From assembly GCF_014695395.1 (NCBI RefSeq), contig NZ_JACJOF010000025.1:161627-225626 (forward strand): a stretch of DNA of 64,000 nt, read 5' to 3'. This document shows positions 1-7,605 of this stretch, piece by piece. The DNA is from Nodosilinea sp. FACHB-131 (GTDB lineage: Bacteria > Cyanobacteriota > Cyanobacteriia > Phormidesmidales > Phormidesmidaceae). Below the pieces are notes generated by a model. It made no database searches. It was not told the origin of the DNA and saw only the letters and a program-made list of their open reading frames with translations. The position numbers and the translations under genes are program-made. Positions within the stretch are counted from its first letter, which is position 1; each line of letters starts with the position of its first letter.

Positions 1-1082
1 ACCGGCAGCAGCGCCAGCGGGCGACCATCCTCGCGAGCGTAGGCTAGCAATGGGCCACCATCACGCCGCCACCAATCGTCGCGCAGGGTCACCTGGCGAG
101 TGCGAATTTGGGAGGAGCGGGCGATCGCCTCCAGTGGATCTCTCACCCGCCGCAAATCCTCAGACTGAGCCGGGGGCTGAATCGCAATGCCCAGGGCACG
201 TCCCACCGCTCCAGCAGCAACCAACAGCTCGTCTTCACTGCTGGGCTGCTGTCCCTGAGCTTCCTGGGATAGGTTGGACGCTGGCTCAAACACCCCTGCC
301 AGCTGCGTCAGCGTCTGGCTCACAGCCTGGGTATTCAGCCGCTCGCGGGCCTCAAAGCGCTGATATTCTTGCACTTGTTGTTGTGCTTCGAAGTGCTGAA
401 TGCCCCTAAGCACCAGAATTTGCAGATGGCCCAAGCCCGATAGAATTGCCTCCGTCCCCCGTAACCCTTGGGGCTGCCAGATCTCCAGCTCGGCCATCGC
501 CGTTGCCTGTAGCCACAGGTGGCTGCTCAGGGGAATCGGCCCACTGGCCGCAGTCAGCGTCAGATGCTCCAACCCCAGCAGTTGCCCTTCTCCAGCTAGC
601 AGTCGCAGCCAGGTAATCCGCCCCTGGAGAGGCTGATACACTTCTCCAGGAGCCAGCAGCCCGCTGGTCTCAATTGGCGTTGCCAACCGCGCCGATACAG
701 TGTCTGACAGCGCCGCCCCCAGCCGATGCACCCAGTTTTCCAATGCCGTCAGGGTGATTGCAGCAGTCCGGCTATCCGTCAACTCGTCTGCTAACGCAGC
801 TAAAGAAATCGGCCTCAAATTCACCGACTCCAGCGGCATCGCCATGAGCTGGCAGGGGGTCTCTTGCCCCAGCAGCGCTGCCGGAAATAGCATTGCCCCT
901 GGCTTAATGCTAAACAGATAGCGCCGCCGACTGGTTAACGCCGTTGACTGCACACTGACCGCAAACAGCGCCAGCGTACCCGCTTCAACCCGCCAGCAGG
1001 TCTGGGGATCGTCGAGGAAGAGGGGTTCATTGCTGCGGAGGGAGTGGAGGGGGGAGGTGATGGGTGGGTGGGTGGTGAGCAT
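1..1082 (-). CDS. NHLP-type bacteriocin export ABC transporter, permease/ATPase subunit (partial)
   Basis: This is the N-terminal part (about 360 codons) of an ABC exporter that continues past the left edge without a stop. The opening block LDDPQTCWRVEAGTLALFAV and the later VRDPLEAIARSSQIRTRQV are typical of the second ATPase subunit of NHLP/NHLM peptide-export systems (TIGR03797 type). That subunit lacks the C39 peptidase and pairs with the peptidase-bearing subunit encoded just upstream. The membrane and nucleotide-binding domains lie outside the window. I chose the in-frame ATG at 1082, the last one before the conserved block, although it has no clear Shine-Dalgarno. Its first dozen codons are read out of a CCCATCCA-like repeat tract, so the true start is uncertain. 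It is the last visible gene of the export operon. Confidence 0.85.
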   Translation of the reverse strand, partial: MLTTHPPITSPLHSLRSNEPLFLDDPQTCWRVEAGTLALFAVSVQSTALTSRRRYLFSIKPGAMLFPAALLGQETPCQLMAMPLESVNLRPISLAALADELTDSRTAAITLTALENWVHRLGAALSDTVSARLATPIETSGLLAPGEVYQPLQGRITWLRLLAGEGQLLGLEHLTLTAASGPIPLSSHLWLQATAMAELEIWQPQGLRGTEAILSGLGHLQILVLRGIQHFEAQQQVQEYQRFEARERLNTQAVSQTLTQLAGVFEPASNLSQEAQGQQPSSEDELLVAAGAVGRALGIAIQPPAQSEDLRRVRDPLEAIARSSQIRTRQVTLRDDWWRRDGGPLLAYAREDGRPLALLP

Positions 1083-1240
1083 GGGTTTGGGGAGATGGGT
1101 GGATGAGGGGAGGAGGGGATGAGGGGTGAGAGATGGGTGGGTGAGTAGGCAGGGAGCAGATGAAGATTTTTCAGAAGAAGAAATGAAACTTCCTCTAAAC
1201 CCATCACCCTCCTACCCATCTACCCATCCACCCCCCTACC
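1019..1240. repeat. CCCATCCA-like low-complexity repeat tract
   Basis: On the minus strand this stretch is a run of degenerate units built from CCCATC, CACCCATC and CCTCCCC. It fills the gap between the two ABC exporter genes and enters the first codons of the downstream gene. The same kind of tract occurs at 1960-2150, 3585-3775 and 13920-14130. It resembles the short tandemly repeated repetitive sequences reported from filamentous cyanobacteria. It is not a CRISPR array, because there are no unique spacers of constant length. Confidence 0.7.
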
Positions 1241-3578
1241 CTTCTTCACTGCGAATCAGCTGCAAATACGGCCCTTCCTGGTCGCGTAGGGCGTCGTGGC
1301 TGCCGCGCTGGACGACTTTGCCGTGGTGCATGACGATGATTTCGTCGCAGTCGCGGATGGTGCTGAGGCGGTGGGCAACGATCAGGCAGGTGCAGCCGCG
1401 CAGGCGCAAGTTGTAGTCGATGGTGCGTTCGGTTTCGGTGTCGAGGGCGCTGGTGGCTTCGTCCATGACCAAAATGGCGGGGTTGTTGACCAGGGCGCGG
1501 GCGATTTCGAGGCGCTGGCGTTGGCCACCGCTGAGGTTGGCGGCTCCTTCGAGTAGCTCGGCGCTGTAGCCGCCAGGCATCGAGAGAATAGTGTCGTGAA
1601 TGGCGGCATCGCGGCAGGCCTGGATCAAGTTGGCGTCGGGGATGGTGGTATCCCACAGGGTGAGGTTGTCGCGCACGGTGCCCGCAAACAGCAGAATGTC
1701 TTGCTCAACCATGGCCAGGGAATTCGTCAGCACCGGGCGCGGAATTTGGTGGCGGGGCTGGCCGTCGAAGCAGATGTCGCCCGACCAGGGCTGGTAGAGG
1801 CCACACACCAGCTTGGCCACGGTTGACTTGCCGCTGCCGCTGCCGCCGACCAGGGCCACCCGCTGCCCCGGCTTGAGGGAGAGGCTGAGGTTGTCGATCA
1901 GCGGCGGCGCGGTGCGGTTGTAGCCAAAGGTGAGGCGGTGGAGGTCGAGGAATCCGTGGAGTTTGGGGGAGATGGGAGAGAGTGGATGGGTGGATGGGTG
2001 GATGGGTAGGCGGGTGGATGAGTGAGATGGGTAAGCGGTGGCAGTCGTTAGAGTAGAAGGATCGGGTTCTCGATCAACAGTTTCCTGCGGCTCTGTGTTT
2101 CGCCCACTCGCCCACTCGCCCACTCGCCCACTCCCCACCTCCCCACCTGGCAGCAGCGGATCGACGGGGTTTTGAAGTACGTCGTCAAGGCGATCGAGAG
2201 TGCCGCCGAGTTCTTGGAAGTCACCTGCGAGCTTGAGCAGCTGGTTGACGGGCTGCATAAATTGCTGAATGAGTGACTGGAAGGCGACGAGCATGCCGAT
2301 GCTGAGAGCACCGTCGATGACGCGGAAGCCGCCAATGGTGAGGAGCAGCATGGCGCTAAGGCCGGAGAGAAAGGCGGGGAGCATACCCAGGCGCTGGTTA
2401 ATGCGATCCATCTCTTGGCGGGCATTGAGGGATTTGGCGTAGTACCCGGCCCAGCGGTTGAAGAAGTCGGATTCTAGACCTGAGGCTTTGAGGGTTTCGA
2501 TGCTTTGCAGACCGGCGATCGCAACGCCGCTCACCTTACCCTGCTCCTGCATCAGGCGCATATTCGTGTCCGATCGCTGGCGGGCCACCCAGCGTAGAGC
2601 GATCAAATTTACCGCTACCGAGCCAATGCCGATTAGCGTCAGCACCCAGTCGTACTGCCACATCACCAGACCATAGAAAACCACCATGACGCAGGAAATC
2701 GCGGTGGTGGCCAGTTCGCCGGAGAGCAGGCTAGCGAGGCGATCGTTGAGCTTGATGCGGTTGCTGATTTCGCCTGCAAACCGCTGGTCATAGAAGCTCA
2801 CCGGCAGGTGCAAAATGTGCCACAAAAAGCCGCTCGACATACCCATGGCCAACTTAATTCGTAGCCGCCGCAAGATTTGCAGCTGCAACCGGGTCAGCAG
2901 CCCGGTGAGGACAGAAGTAATCAACATCCCCAGCAGTAAAGGTCGCAACCAGCTACTGCGGCCCTGGATCAAGATCTGATCCACAAATACTTGAGAAAAG
3001 GCGGGCATAGCCAATCCCGGCAGCACCAGCAGCAGCCCCGCCAGCAGGCAAAAGGCCAGGGCACGGAAGGAACTACGCAAGCGCAGGCGGAGCGATCGCA
3101 CCAAATCCCGCCTTTGCCCACCTGTTTGAAACTCGGCATCCGGGGCAAAGGTCAGCACCACCCCCGTAAACCCCTCGCTAAATTCGTCGAGGGAAACCGT
3201 GCGCGGACCAGTGGCCGGGTCATTCAGGTACACCTTCTGCCGATGAAACCCTTCTACTACTAAGAAGTGGTTGAAATTCCAAAACACAATATAGGGCCGC
3301 TCTAGCTGCTGCACAGCTTCCAAAGAAACCTTAAAGCCTTTGCCCTTGAGGTCGTACAGTTGTGCTGCATTCAGTACATTCGATGCTTTGCTGCCATCGC
3401 GCGAAACGCCGCAGGCCTGCCGCAGGTCAGCTAGGGAAACAATCCGCCCGTGGTAGCCGAGGATCATTCCTAGGGAGGCAGCCCCACATTCCACCGCTTC
3501 CATTTGCAGCAGGGTCGGCGTGCGGCGTAGATCGGGACGGCGGAGGCGGTCTTTGAGTTTGGCGAGTAGGGGGTGCAT
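1236..3578 (-). CDS. NHLP-type bacteriocin export ABC transporter with C39 peptidase
   Basis: This 780-residue protein cleaves double-glycine leaders and exports the released peptides through the inner membrane (TIGR03796 type). An N-terminal C39 peptidase domain spans about residues 15-145 with the probable catalytic residues Cys31 (in AVECGAASLG), His104 (NFNHFLVVEG) and Asp120 (YLNDP). Membrane helices follow, then an ATPase domain with Walker A GGSGSGKST, signature LSGGQRQRLE, Walker B ILVMDEATSALD and switch HRLST. I placed the start at 3578 (MHPLLAKLKD); an open frame extends 41 codons further upstream but only reads through the CCCATCCA repeat. The linker before the ATPase domain is unusually long because it contains translated repeat DNA. 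The HlyD-like adaptor is upstream and a second exporter subunit downstream. Confidence 0.95.
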   Translation of the reverse strand: MHPLLAKLKDRLRRPDLRRTPTLLQMEAVECGAASLGMILGYHGRIVSLADLRQACGVSRDGSKASNVLNAAQLYDLKGKGFKVSLEAVQQLERPYIVFWNFNHFLVVEGFHRQKVYLNDPATGPRTVSLDEFSEGFTGVVLTFAPDAEFQTGGQRRDLVRSLRLRLRSSFRALAFCLLAGLLLVLPGLAMPAFSQVFVDQILIQGRSSWLRPLLLGMLITSVLTGLLTRLQLQILRRLRIKLAMGMSSGFLWHILHLPVSFYDQRFAGEISNRIKLNDRLASLLSGELATTAISCVMVVFYGLVMWQYDWVLTLIGIGSVAVNLIALRWVARQRSDTNMRLMQEQGKVSGVAIAGLQSIETLKASGLESDFFNRWAGYYAKSLNARQEMDRINQRLGMLPAFLSGLSAMLLLTIGGFRVIDGALSIGMLVAFQSLIQQFMQPVNQLLKLAGDFQELGGTLDRLDDVLQNPVDPLLPGGEVGSGRVGEWASGRNTEPQETVDREPDPSTLTTATAYPSHSSTRLPIHPSTHPLSPISPKLHGFLDLHRLTFGYNRTAPPLIDNLSLSLKPGQRVALVGGSGSGKSTVAKLVCGLYQPWSGDICFDGQPRHQIPRPVLTNSLAMVEQDILLFAGTVRDNLTLWDTTIPDANLIQACRDAAIHDTILSMPGGYSAELLEGAANLSGGQRQRLEIARALVNNPAILVMDEATSALDTETERTIDYNLRLRGCTCLIVAHRLSTIRDCDEIIVMHHGKVVQRGSHDALRDQEGPYLQLIRSEEG
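1960..2150. repeat. Repeat tracts inside the peptidase-exporter gene
   Basis: Two short tandem tracts lie within the coding sequence. The first is a run of TGGATGGG-type units at about 1978-2030, the second a run of CGCCCACT-type units at about 2100-2135 (forward-strand spelling of the same GGTGGG/ACCCATC theme). The reading frame is kept, so they are translated into a Pro/Ser/Thr/His-rich linker between the membrane domain and the ATPase domain. Confidence 0.75.
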
Positions 3579-3584
3579 GGGAGT

Positions 3585-3775
3585 GGAGGGTAGGAGGGTG
3601 GGCGAGTGGATGGGTGGATGCGTGGATGCGTGGGAGTAGAGAGTGGGCAGTGAGGGTAGGGGATGAGTGGAGAATTGAACGAGGGAACGATGGCACAGCA
3701 TTCAAAACCAATACCCGCCTACTCACCTGCCCACCTACCCGCCTACCCATCCACCCCCTACCCATCAACCCCCTT
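3585..3775. repeat. CCCATCCA-like repeat tract upstream of the peptidase exporter
   Basis: The gap between the HlyD-like gene and the peptidase-exporter gene is largely made of GGGTGGATGGG/CCCATCCACCC units in both orientations. It surrounds the proposed start of the exporter gene and gives the spurious 41-codon upstream extension of that frame. Confidence 0.65.
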
Positions 3776-5236
3776 CACCGCCTCATCCCCAAACCCGGCC
3801 CACTGCTTGAGAATCGGCAGCACGTAGGAGATCGGGCGGCGCTTTTCGACGGTGATGCGGACGGTGGTGGTCATGCCGGAAGTCATGGGCTGGTTGGGGC
3901 CTTGGGGGGAGGCTGACCAGCGCAATTGGCTGGGATTGTTGGGGCTGTAGTCGGTTTGCAGGGTGGCGAAGACAGCGATATGCGGCCCCTCGCCCATGAT
4001 GCCGGGCAGAATGTCAGGGTGGCCGACCAGTCGGGCGGCCCCAGCCTGGGTGACGGGAAAGCTCGACACCTCGTCAACCGTGCCGAGAATGCCGCCGTAC
4101 TCTTCGCGCTTGACGGTGGTGGGGGTGGCCTGGAGCGTCATACCGACGCTGATTTTTTTGCCGTCGCTGACAGGCAGAAAGGCGACGCTGGTGAGGGGGG
4201 TGTTGCTGTCCTGGGCTGCGAGCATCGCTACAGGCATGCCTGGGTCAAGGCGCTGGCCGGGCTGGGCCATCACCTCGATCACCTGACCGTCGTGGTTGCT
4301 GGTGATCGTCCGATTGCGGGTGAGCTGCTCGGTGAGCTGGGCGATCATGGCTTCGGTGTCTTTGATTTCTTTTTGGCGCTGGGCCAGGGTAGTGCTGTCT
4401 TGCTCGCGCTGGGTGGCGGCGCGGGCGTCGAGATCTTGAAGTTGGGCTTGAAGGTCGGCGATCCGGTTGAGGTTGTCGAGGTAGTCGCGCTGGGCTTCGG
4501 TGTCGCGCAGATCTAGGGATTCAAGCTGAGTTTCGACATCGTTGACTTCGTTTTGTAGCTCCTGGTATTCCAGCTGTACGCTCAGCACCTCTTCTTGGGA
4601 CATGGCTCCCTCGTCAGCCAAACGCTGCCAGTTCTCCCAGCGGGTTTGATAGATGGGCAGCCGCGCTTGCAGAGTGGTAAGCCGCTGCTGAAGGGTTCGG
4701 CGCTCCTGGCGCAGCGATTCTTCGGCGCGGGACTGCAGGGTGGGGGTGAGGGCTTGCTGCGATCGCAAATTCTGCTCCAGTGCTCGCCGCTGCTGGGCGA
4801 TCGCCCCCTGATCTAGCCCACTGCGCTCGCTGTTTAACCGCTGGGCAGTCTGGTCTTGGATTTGCAGCTGAGTCAATTTCTCCTGGGCCAGCCGCAGCTG
4901 GGTCTCTAGCTCAGACTGATCGAGCACCGCTAGAATGTCGCCTACCTTCACCCAGTCCCCTGGCTTCACCTCGATTGAGCGCAGGGGGCCAGCACCGGGC
5001 GACTGCGCCGTCACCACATCGCTGGGATAAACCAGCACCCCCTGCCCAGTGACAGTTAAAGGAATCTGACCCAGCACGCTCCAGGCCGCCCCGGCACTGA
5101 CCAACAGGCCCAGAGCCGTCAGCGCCAGCCAGCGCTTGGGGCTGACCACCTGCACCAATTGATCGAGCTGTTCGGGAGAGGCGCTGCGCTCTAGCGCCTG
5201 GGGGCGAAATAGGTTGCTATGCTTTGCCGGTACCAT
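3758..5236 (-). CDS. NHLP bacteriocin system secretion protein, HlyD family
   Basis: This 492-residue membrane-fusion/adaptor protein would link the ABC exporter to the outer membrane. It has a short cytoplasmic N-terminus, one membrane helix (WLALTALGLLVSAGAAW), a first biotinyl-lipoyl half (LRSIEVKPGDWVKVGDILAVL), a long coiled coil rich in Gln and Leu, and a second lipoyl half (GQVIEVMAQPGQRL). This layout matches the NHLP-associated HlyD subgroup (TIGR03794 type). The start is the ATG at 5236, which has GGAG seven bases upstream; a TTG two codons earlier is less likely. It lies between the cyclic-nucleotide-domain gene and the peptidase-exporter gene on the same strand, fitting one export operon. 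Confidence 0.93.
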   Translation of the reverse strand: MVPAKHSNLFRPQALERSASPEQLDQLVQVVSPKRWLALTALGLLVSAGAAWSVLGQIPLTVTGQGVLVYPSDVVTAQSPGAGPLRSIEVKPGDWVKVGDILAVLDQSELETQLRLAQEKLTQLQIQDQTAQRLNSERSGLDQGAIAQQRRALEQNLRSQQALTPTLQSRAEESLRQERRTLQQRLTTLQARLPIYQTRWENWQRLADEGAMSQEEVLSVQLEYQELQNEVNDVETQLESLDLRDTEAQRDYLDNLNRIADLQAQLQDLDARAATQREQDSTTLAQRQKEIKDTEAMIAQLTEQLTRNRTITSNHDGQVIEVMAQPGQRLDPGMPVAMLAAQDSNTPLTSVAFLPVSDGKKISVGMTLQATPTTVKREEYGGILGTVDEVSSFPVTQAGAARLVGHPDILPGIMGEGPHIAVFATLQTDYSPNNPSQLRWSASPQGPNQPMTSGMTTTVRITVEKRRPISYVLPILKQWAGFGDEAVKGVDG

Positions 5237-5289
5237 GGTCAAACTCCGGGAGAAAGGCAGAAGAACGAAGAACGAAAAAAGAAGAATCC

Positions 5290-5453
5290 GTAGGGTGGGT
5301 TAGGCGATTGTTCTCCTATGCCACCAACCGTTAACCTGGCGCTCCGCCGTAACCCACCCCCGCCCATGACTAGAGGCTTGATTTGAGTGAGCGGTGGGTC
5401 AGGCGGTTGGACTACGGTGCAGAGCCAGGGCCAATCGCGATGACCCACCCTAC
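5290..5453. repeat. Dispersed inverted repeat bounded by GTAGGGTGGGT
   Basis: The element starts with GTAGGGTGGGT at 5290 and ends with its exact inverse ACCCACCCTAC at 5453. Internal copies of GGTGGGT and AACCCACC lie between. Elements with these ends are common dispersed, non-coding repeats in cyanobacteria. It occupies most of the gap between the HlyD-like gene and the cyclic-nucleotide-domain gene, so it may separate or modulate their transcription. Confidence 0.65.
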
Positions 5454-5500
5454 TTCTGGAGCGAGATACTTCATCAGAGGCGCAAATCCAAAGTGCAAAT

Positions 5501-6532
5501 CTAAAATTGAGCCTGGGTTTGCAGCCGCTGCACCAGCCACTCAAACCGGGCCTCAGCCAGGGCCACCCGCTCCAACAGCTGGCTGTCGAGATCGGTATTA
5601 GGAGCCAAAACGCCCAGTTTTTCCAGCATGAGCTGCTGTTTGTTGGCCAGCAGCAGCGCCAGCAGCCGGTAGAGTCGGGCGGCAAAGGGGCGATCGTAGA
5701 GCAGTTTGGCCAGCAGCCGCCAGCGGGGAATCGTCAGCAGGGTAGACTCACGCAGGGCGATCGCCCCCACCGCCGCCGGGACCGAATCCAATAGCAGGGT
5801 TTCACCCACTAAATCGCCCCGCGACAGCCGGGCAAATTCGGTCTCTGCTCTATCTGGATCTGGCATGAGAGCGGTCACTACTAGGTTAGGCGGCTGCTCA
5901 GCAGCGCTTAGGCCCACCGCCCCTTCTAGCAACAAATGCAGGGCATCAACTGGATAGCCGCAGCGCAATAGAGGCGTACCGGGTTTTACAGATTCGACTT
6001 GCCCCACCGCCATCATCCAGTCCAGATCGCTGTCGGCCAGTTCGGCAAACACTGTCGCCGCTTCTTTAAGCTGAAGCTGGCCGAGCAGGGCCACGCTGTA
6101 GCCCATCTGCGCCGCCCACTGATTGAGCTGGTGCCGCAGGGTCAGAGCTACTACCCGGTAGAACGGGGCGGCGAAGTCGACATCGTCGGCCAGCTTTTGA
6201 GTGAGAGCGGCCAGGGGAAGTGCCAGGACAGTGGCATCGGTGAGGGCAAACAGGGTGGATTGTGAGAGATAGGTGGTTATAGCGGGCAGTGCGCCAATCA
6301 GCTCCCCACCGGATAATCGCAGGATTTCTTTGGGGGTAGCTTTGCCACTTTCATCAGCTAGTGAGGTCTCTAATATCATTGACAGCTGACCACTGACCAC
6401 AATCCACAGGTGGTTGAGAGGCTGGTGGGAGGTGTGGAGGCGATCGCCTGCCTGAAGCGATCGCAGTGTGCCGGTCTGCACCAGCCAATCCACATGTTGC
6501 TGGTTAAATTCTCGAAGTAGGGGCGTTGTCAT
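5501..6532 (-). CDS. Bacteriocin-transport-associated protein with two cyclic-nucleotide-binding domains
   Basis: This 343-residue soluble protein carries two successive cNMP-binding folds, roughly residues 10-135 and 160-290. The recognisable beta-roll segments are LRSLQAGDRLHTSHQPLNHLWIV (first fold) and SVKPGTPLLRCGYPVDALHLLLEGAV followed by LSRGDLVGETLLLD (second fold). It matches the cyanobacterial family that accompanies NHLP-type exporters (TIGR03896). No DNA-binding domain follows, so a regulatory or adaptor role at the exporter is more likely than transcription control. The start is ATG 6532, with AAAGGA seven bases upstream; a longer frame to 6607 would overlap the precursor gene. 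It begins 34 bases after that precursor. Confidence 0.88.
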   Translation of the reverse strand: MTTPLLREFNQQHVDWLVQTGTLRSLQAGDRLHTSHQPLNHLWIVVSGQLSMILETSLADESGKATPKEILRLSGGELIGALPAITTYLSQSTLFALTDATVLALPLAALTQKLADDVDFAAPFYRVVALTLRHQLNQWAAQMGYSVALLGQLQLKEAATVFAELADSDLDWMMAVGQVESVKPGTPLLRCGYPVDALHLLLEGAVGLSAAEQPPNLVVTALMPDPDRAETEFARLSRGDLVGETLLLDSVPAAVGAIALRESTLLTIPRWRLLAKLLYDRPFAARLYRLLALLLANKQQLMLEKLGVLAPNTDLDSQLLERVALAEARFEWLVQRLQTQAQF

Positions 6533-6566
6533 AGCGAAATCCTTTATTTGCTCACACTCAAAACGG

Positions 6567-6842
6567 CTAACGCCCAAACAGCCGAGATAGCCCGGCAAAC
6601 ACAGCAAAAATTTGGTCTACCGACTCAAAGCCCAGCCCAGCGAATTGAAAGGTCCCTGAGGATGTATTGGATGTTTTAGCTGGCATAGATCCTGGACAAC
6701 CACAGCCGCCCGATTGAGTCAAAAGGCCTTCGCTTTGATCGAATATGGAACCCGAAATAAAAATATCTAGCCCGCCAGAAACTTCGTCTAACTCTGTTAG
6801 TGATAGCTCAACGGTGGCGAGATCTAAATCATGCTCTTCCAT
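6567..6842 (-). CDS. Double-glycine leader precursor peptide 1 (putative bacteriocin)
   Basis: This 91-residue peptide has an acidic leader of 24 residues ending in the motif LSLTELDEVSGG, the classic site for C39 peptidases such as the one encoded at 1236-3578. The predicted core of 67 residues is rich in Gly, Ser and Phe and carries a Cys pair in SGGCGCPGS. No lantibiotic synthetase, cyclodehydratase or radical SAM enzyme is visible in the window, so it may act unmodified or be modified by a product encoded beyond the left edge. It follows precursor 2 and immediately precedes the cyclic-nucleotide-domain gene. The core sequence is not one I recognise; family membership (for instance the cyanobacterial CTB-type bacteriocins) is unproven. 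Confidence 0.78.
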   Translation of the reverse strand: MEEHDLDLATVELSLTELDEVSGGLDIFISGSIFDQSEGLLTQSGGCGCPGSMPAKTSNTSSGTFQFAGLGFESVDQIFAVFAGLSRLFGR

Positions 6843-6908
6843 GGCTTACAAAATCCTGTCTCTAGATCAATAACTAGGTCAGTTTTGGCTTATTCAAACT
6901 TAGGAAAC

Positions 6909-6941
6909 ATGCAGAGACATGGTGGAGCCATATCTCTGCAT
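6909..6941. promoter_or_regulatory. Stem-loop between the two precursor genes
   Basis: ATGCAGAGA at 6909-6917 pairs with TCTCTGCAT at 6933-6941, and inside it ATGG pairs with CCAT around a five-base loop. No U-run follows on the minus strand, so it is a poor terminator. A hairpin here could stabilise the upstream precursor mRNA or reduce read-through into the downstream operon. Confidence 0.55.
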
Positions 6942-7020
6942 GAAAGCCCTGTAGACTAGTACGCCGAGTGGTTAGAGGGTTAATGTCTAAGGGGCACTCG
7001 TCGTTTGGACAGGGGCTTTT

Positions 7021-7308
7021 TTACAGCCCGAAGCCAATCACATCGGAGTTGCCAGAGGCGGTATCAAAGCCAGTGAGAGAGCTAATGCTGCCAGCACCGT
7101 TAGGGCCAGCAAAGCTCACCTGATCCATCTTGATACCCGACTGCTCGAAGAAGCTGCTCGCCCCTTTGAACAGGCTGCTGATATCGCCTAATCCGCTGAC
7201 GCCCCCACTGCAATCGGCGAGTTCGCCTGCGGAAAGCTCGGTGATGGCCAGATTAGCGGCCTCTTCAGCTTCGGCAATGATGTCGTTGGGCTTGATCATG
7301 TCAGACAT
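7021..7308 (-). CDS. Double-glycine leader precursor peptide 2 (putative bacteriocin)
   Basis: This 95-residue peptide has a leader of 36 residues with ITELSAGELADCSGG just before the cleavage point. The core of 59 residues is Gly/Ser/Phe-rich and free of cysteine, ending in DVIGFGL. It begins at ATG 7308 behind a strong AAAGGAG. It is the first gene of the export operon on the minus strand. Leader motif and context support export by the C39 exporter. The core shares little obvious sequence with precursor 1 beyond composition, so the two products probably differ in activity. Confidence 0.78.
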   Translation of the reverse strand: MSDMIKPNDIIAEAEEAANLAITELSAGELADCSGGVSGLGDISSLFKGASSFFEQSGIKMDQVSFAGPNGAGSISSLTGFDTASGNSDVIGFGL

Positions 7309-7497
7309 GGAAGTTTCTCCTTTCGAGAAGTTGTTTTTCCGAGTTAGGAAGGTAGGTTTATTTGCCTTCCTGTTCTTACCTATGTCTGACGAGGATGAGC
7401 TTATTCACGATGTGAGCGAAGATTTTGGGTATAATCTCTAAGTCTGATTGACTGCTCTCGATTTACGCAATAATAGAAGTAATTCATTCATAAAATT

Positions 7498-7525
7498 GTA
7501 GGGACATAGCATGCTATGTCCCTAC
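7498..7525. repeat. Perfect 28-bp palindrome
   Basis: GTAGGGACATAGCA at 7498-7511 is followed directly by its exact reverse complement. Palindromes of this type ending in GTAGGG/CCCTAC are dispersed in many cyanobacterial genomes. It lies in the 297-bp gap upstream of the precursor genes, where I see no other gene. Confidence 0.7.
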
Positions 7526-7605
7526 GGGGATACAGATAAGAATTGGGGCTAAGCCAACAGAATTTAGAGCGATAGTGGCAGTGCCCAGTCTACGGAGTAT
7601 TTGAC

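Noticed and set aside
1019..1240. Possible CRISPR-like array in the GGGTGG/CCCATCC tract
   Set aside because: Units are short, degenerate and back to back with no constant-length unique spacers; no cas gene is near.
3926..4516. 196-codon plus-strand frame opposite the HlyD-like gene
   Set aside because: It is antisense to a clear coding region and has the Gly/Val/Ala-rich composition typical of shadow frames in GC-rich DNA.
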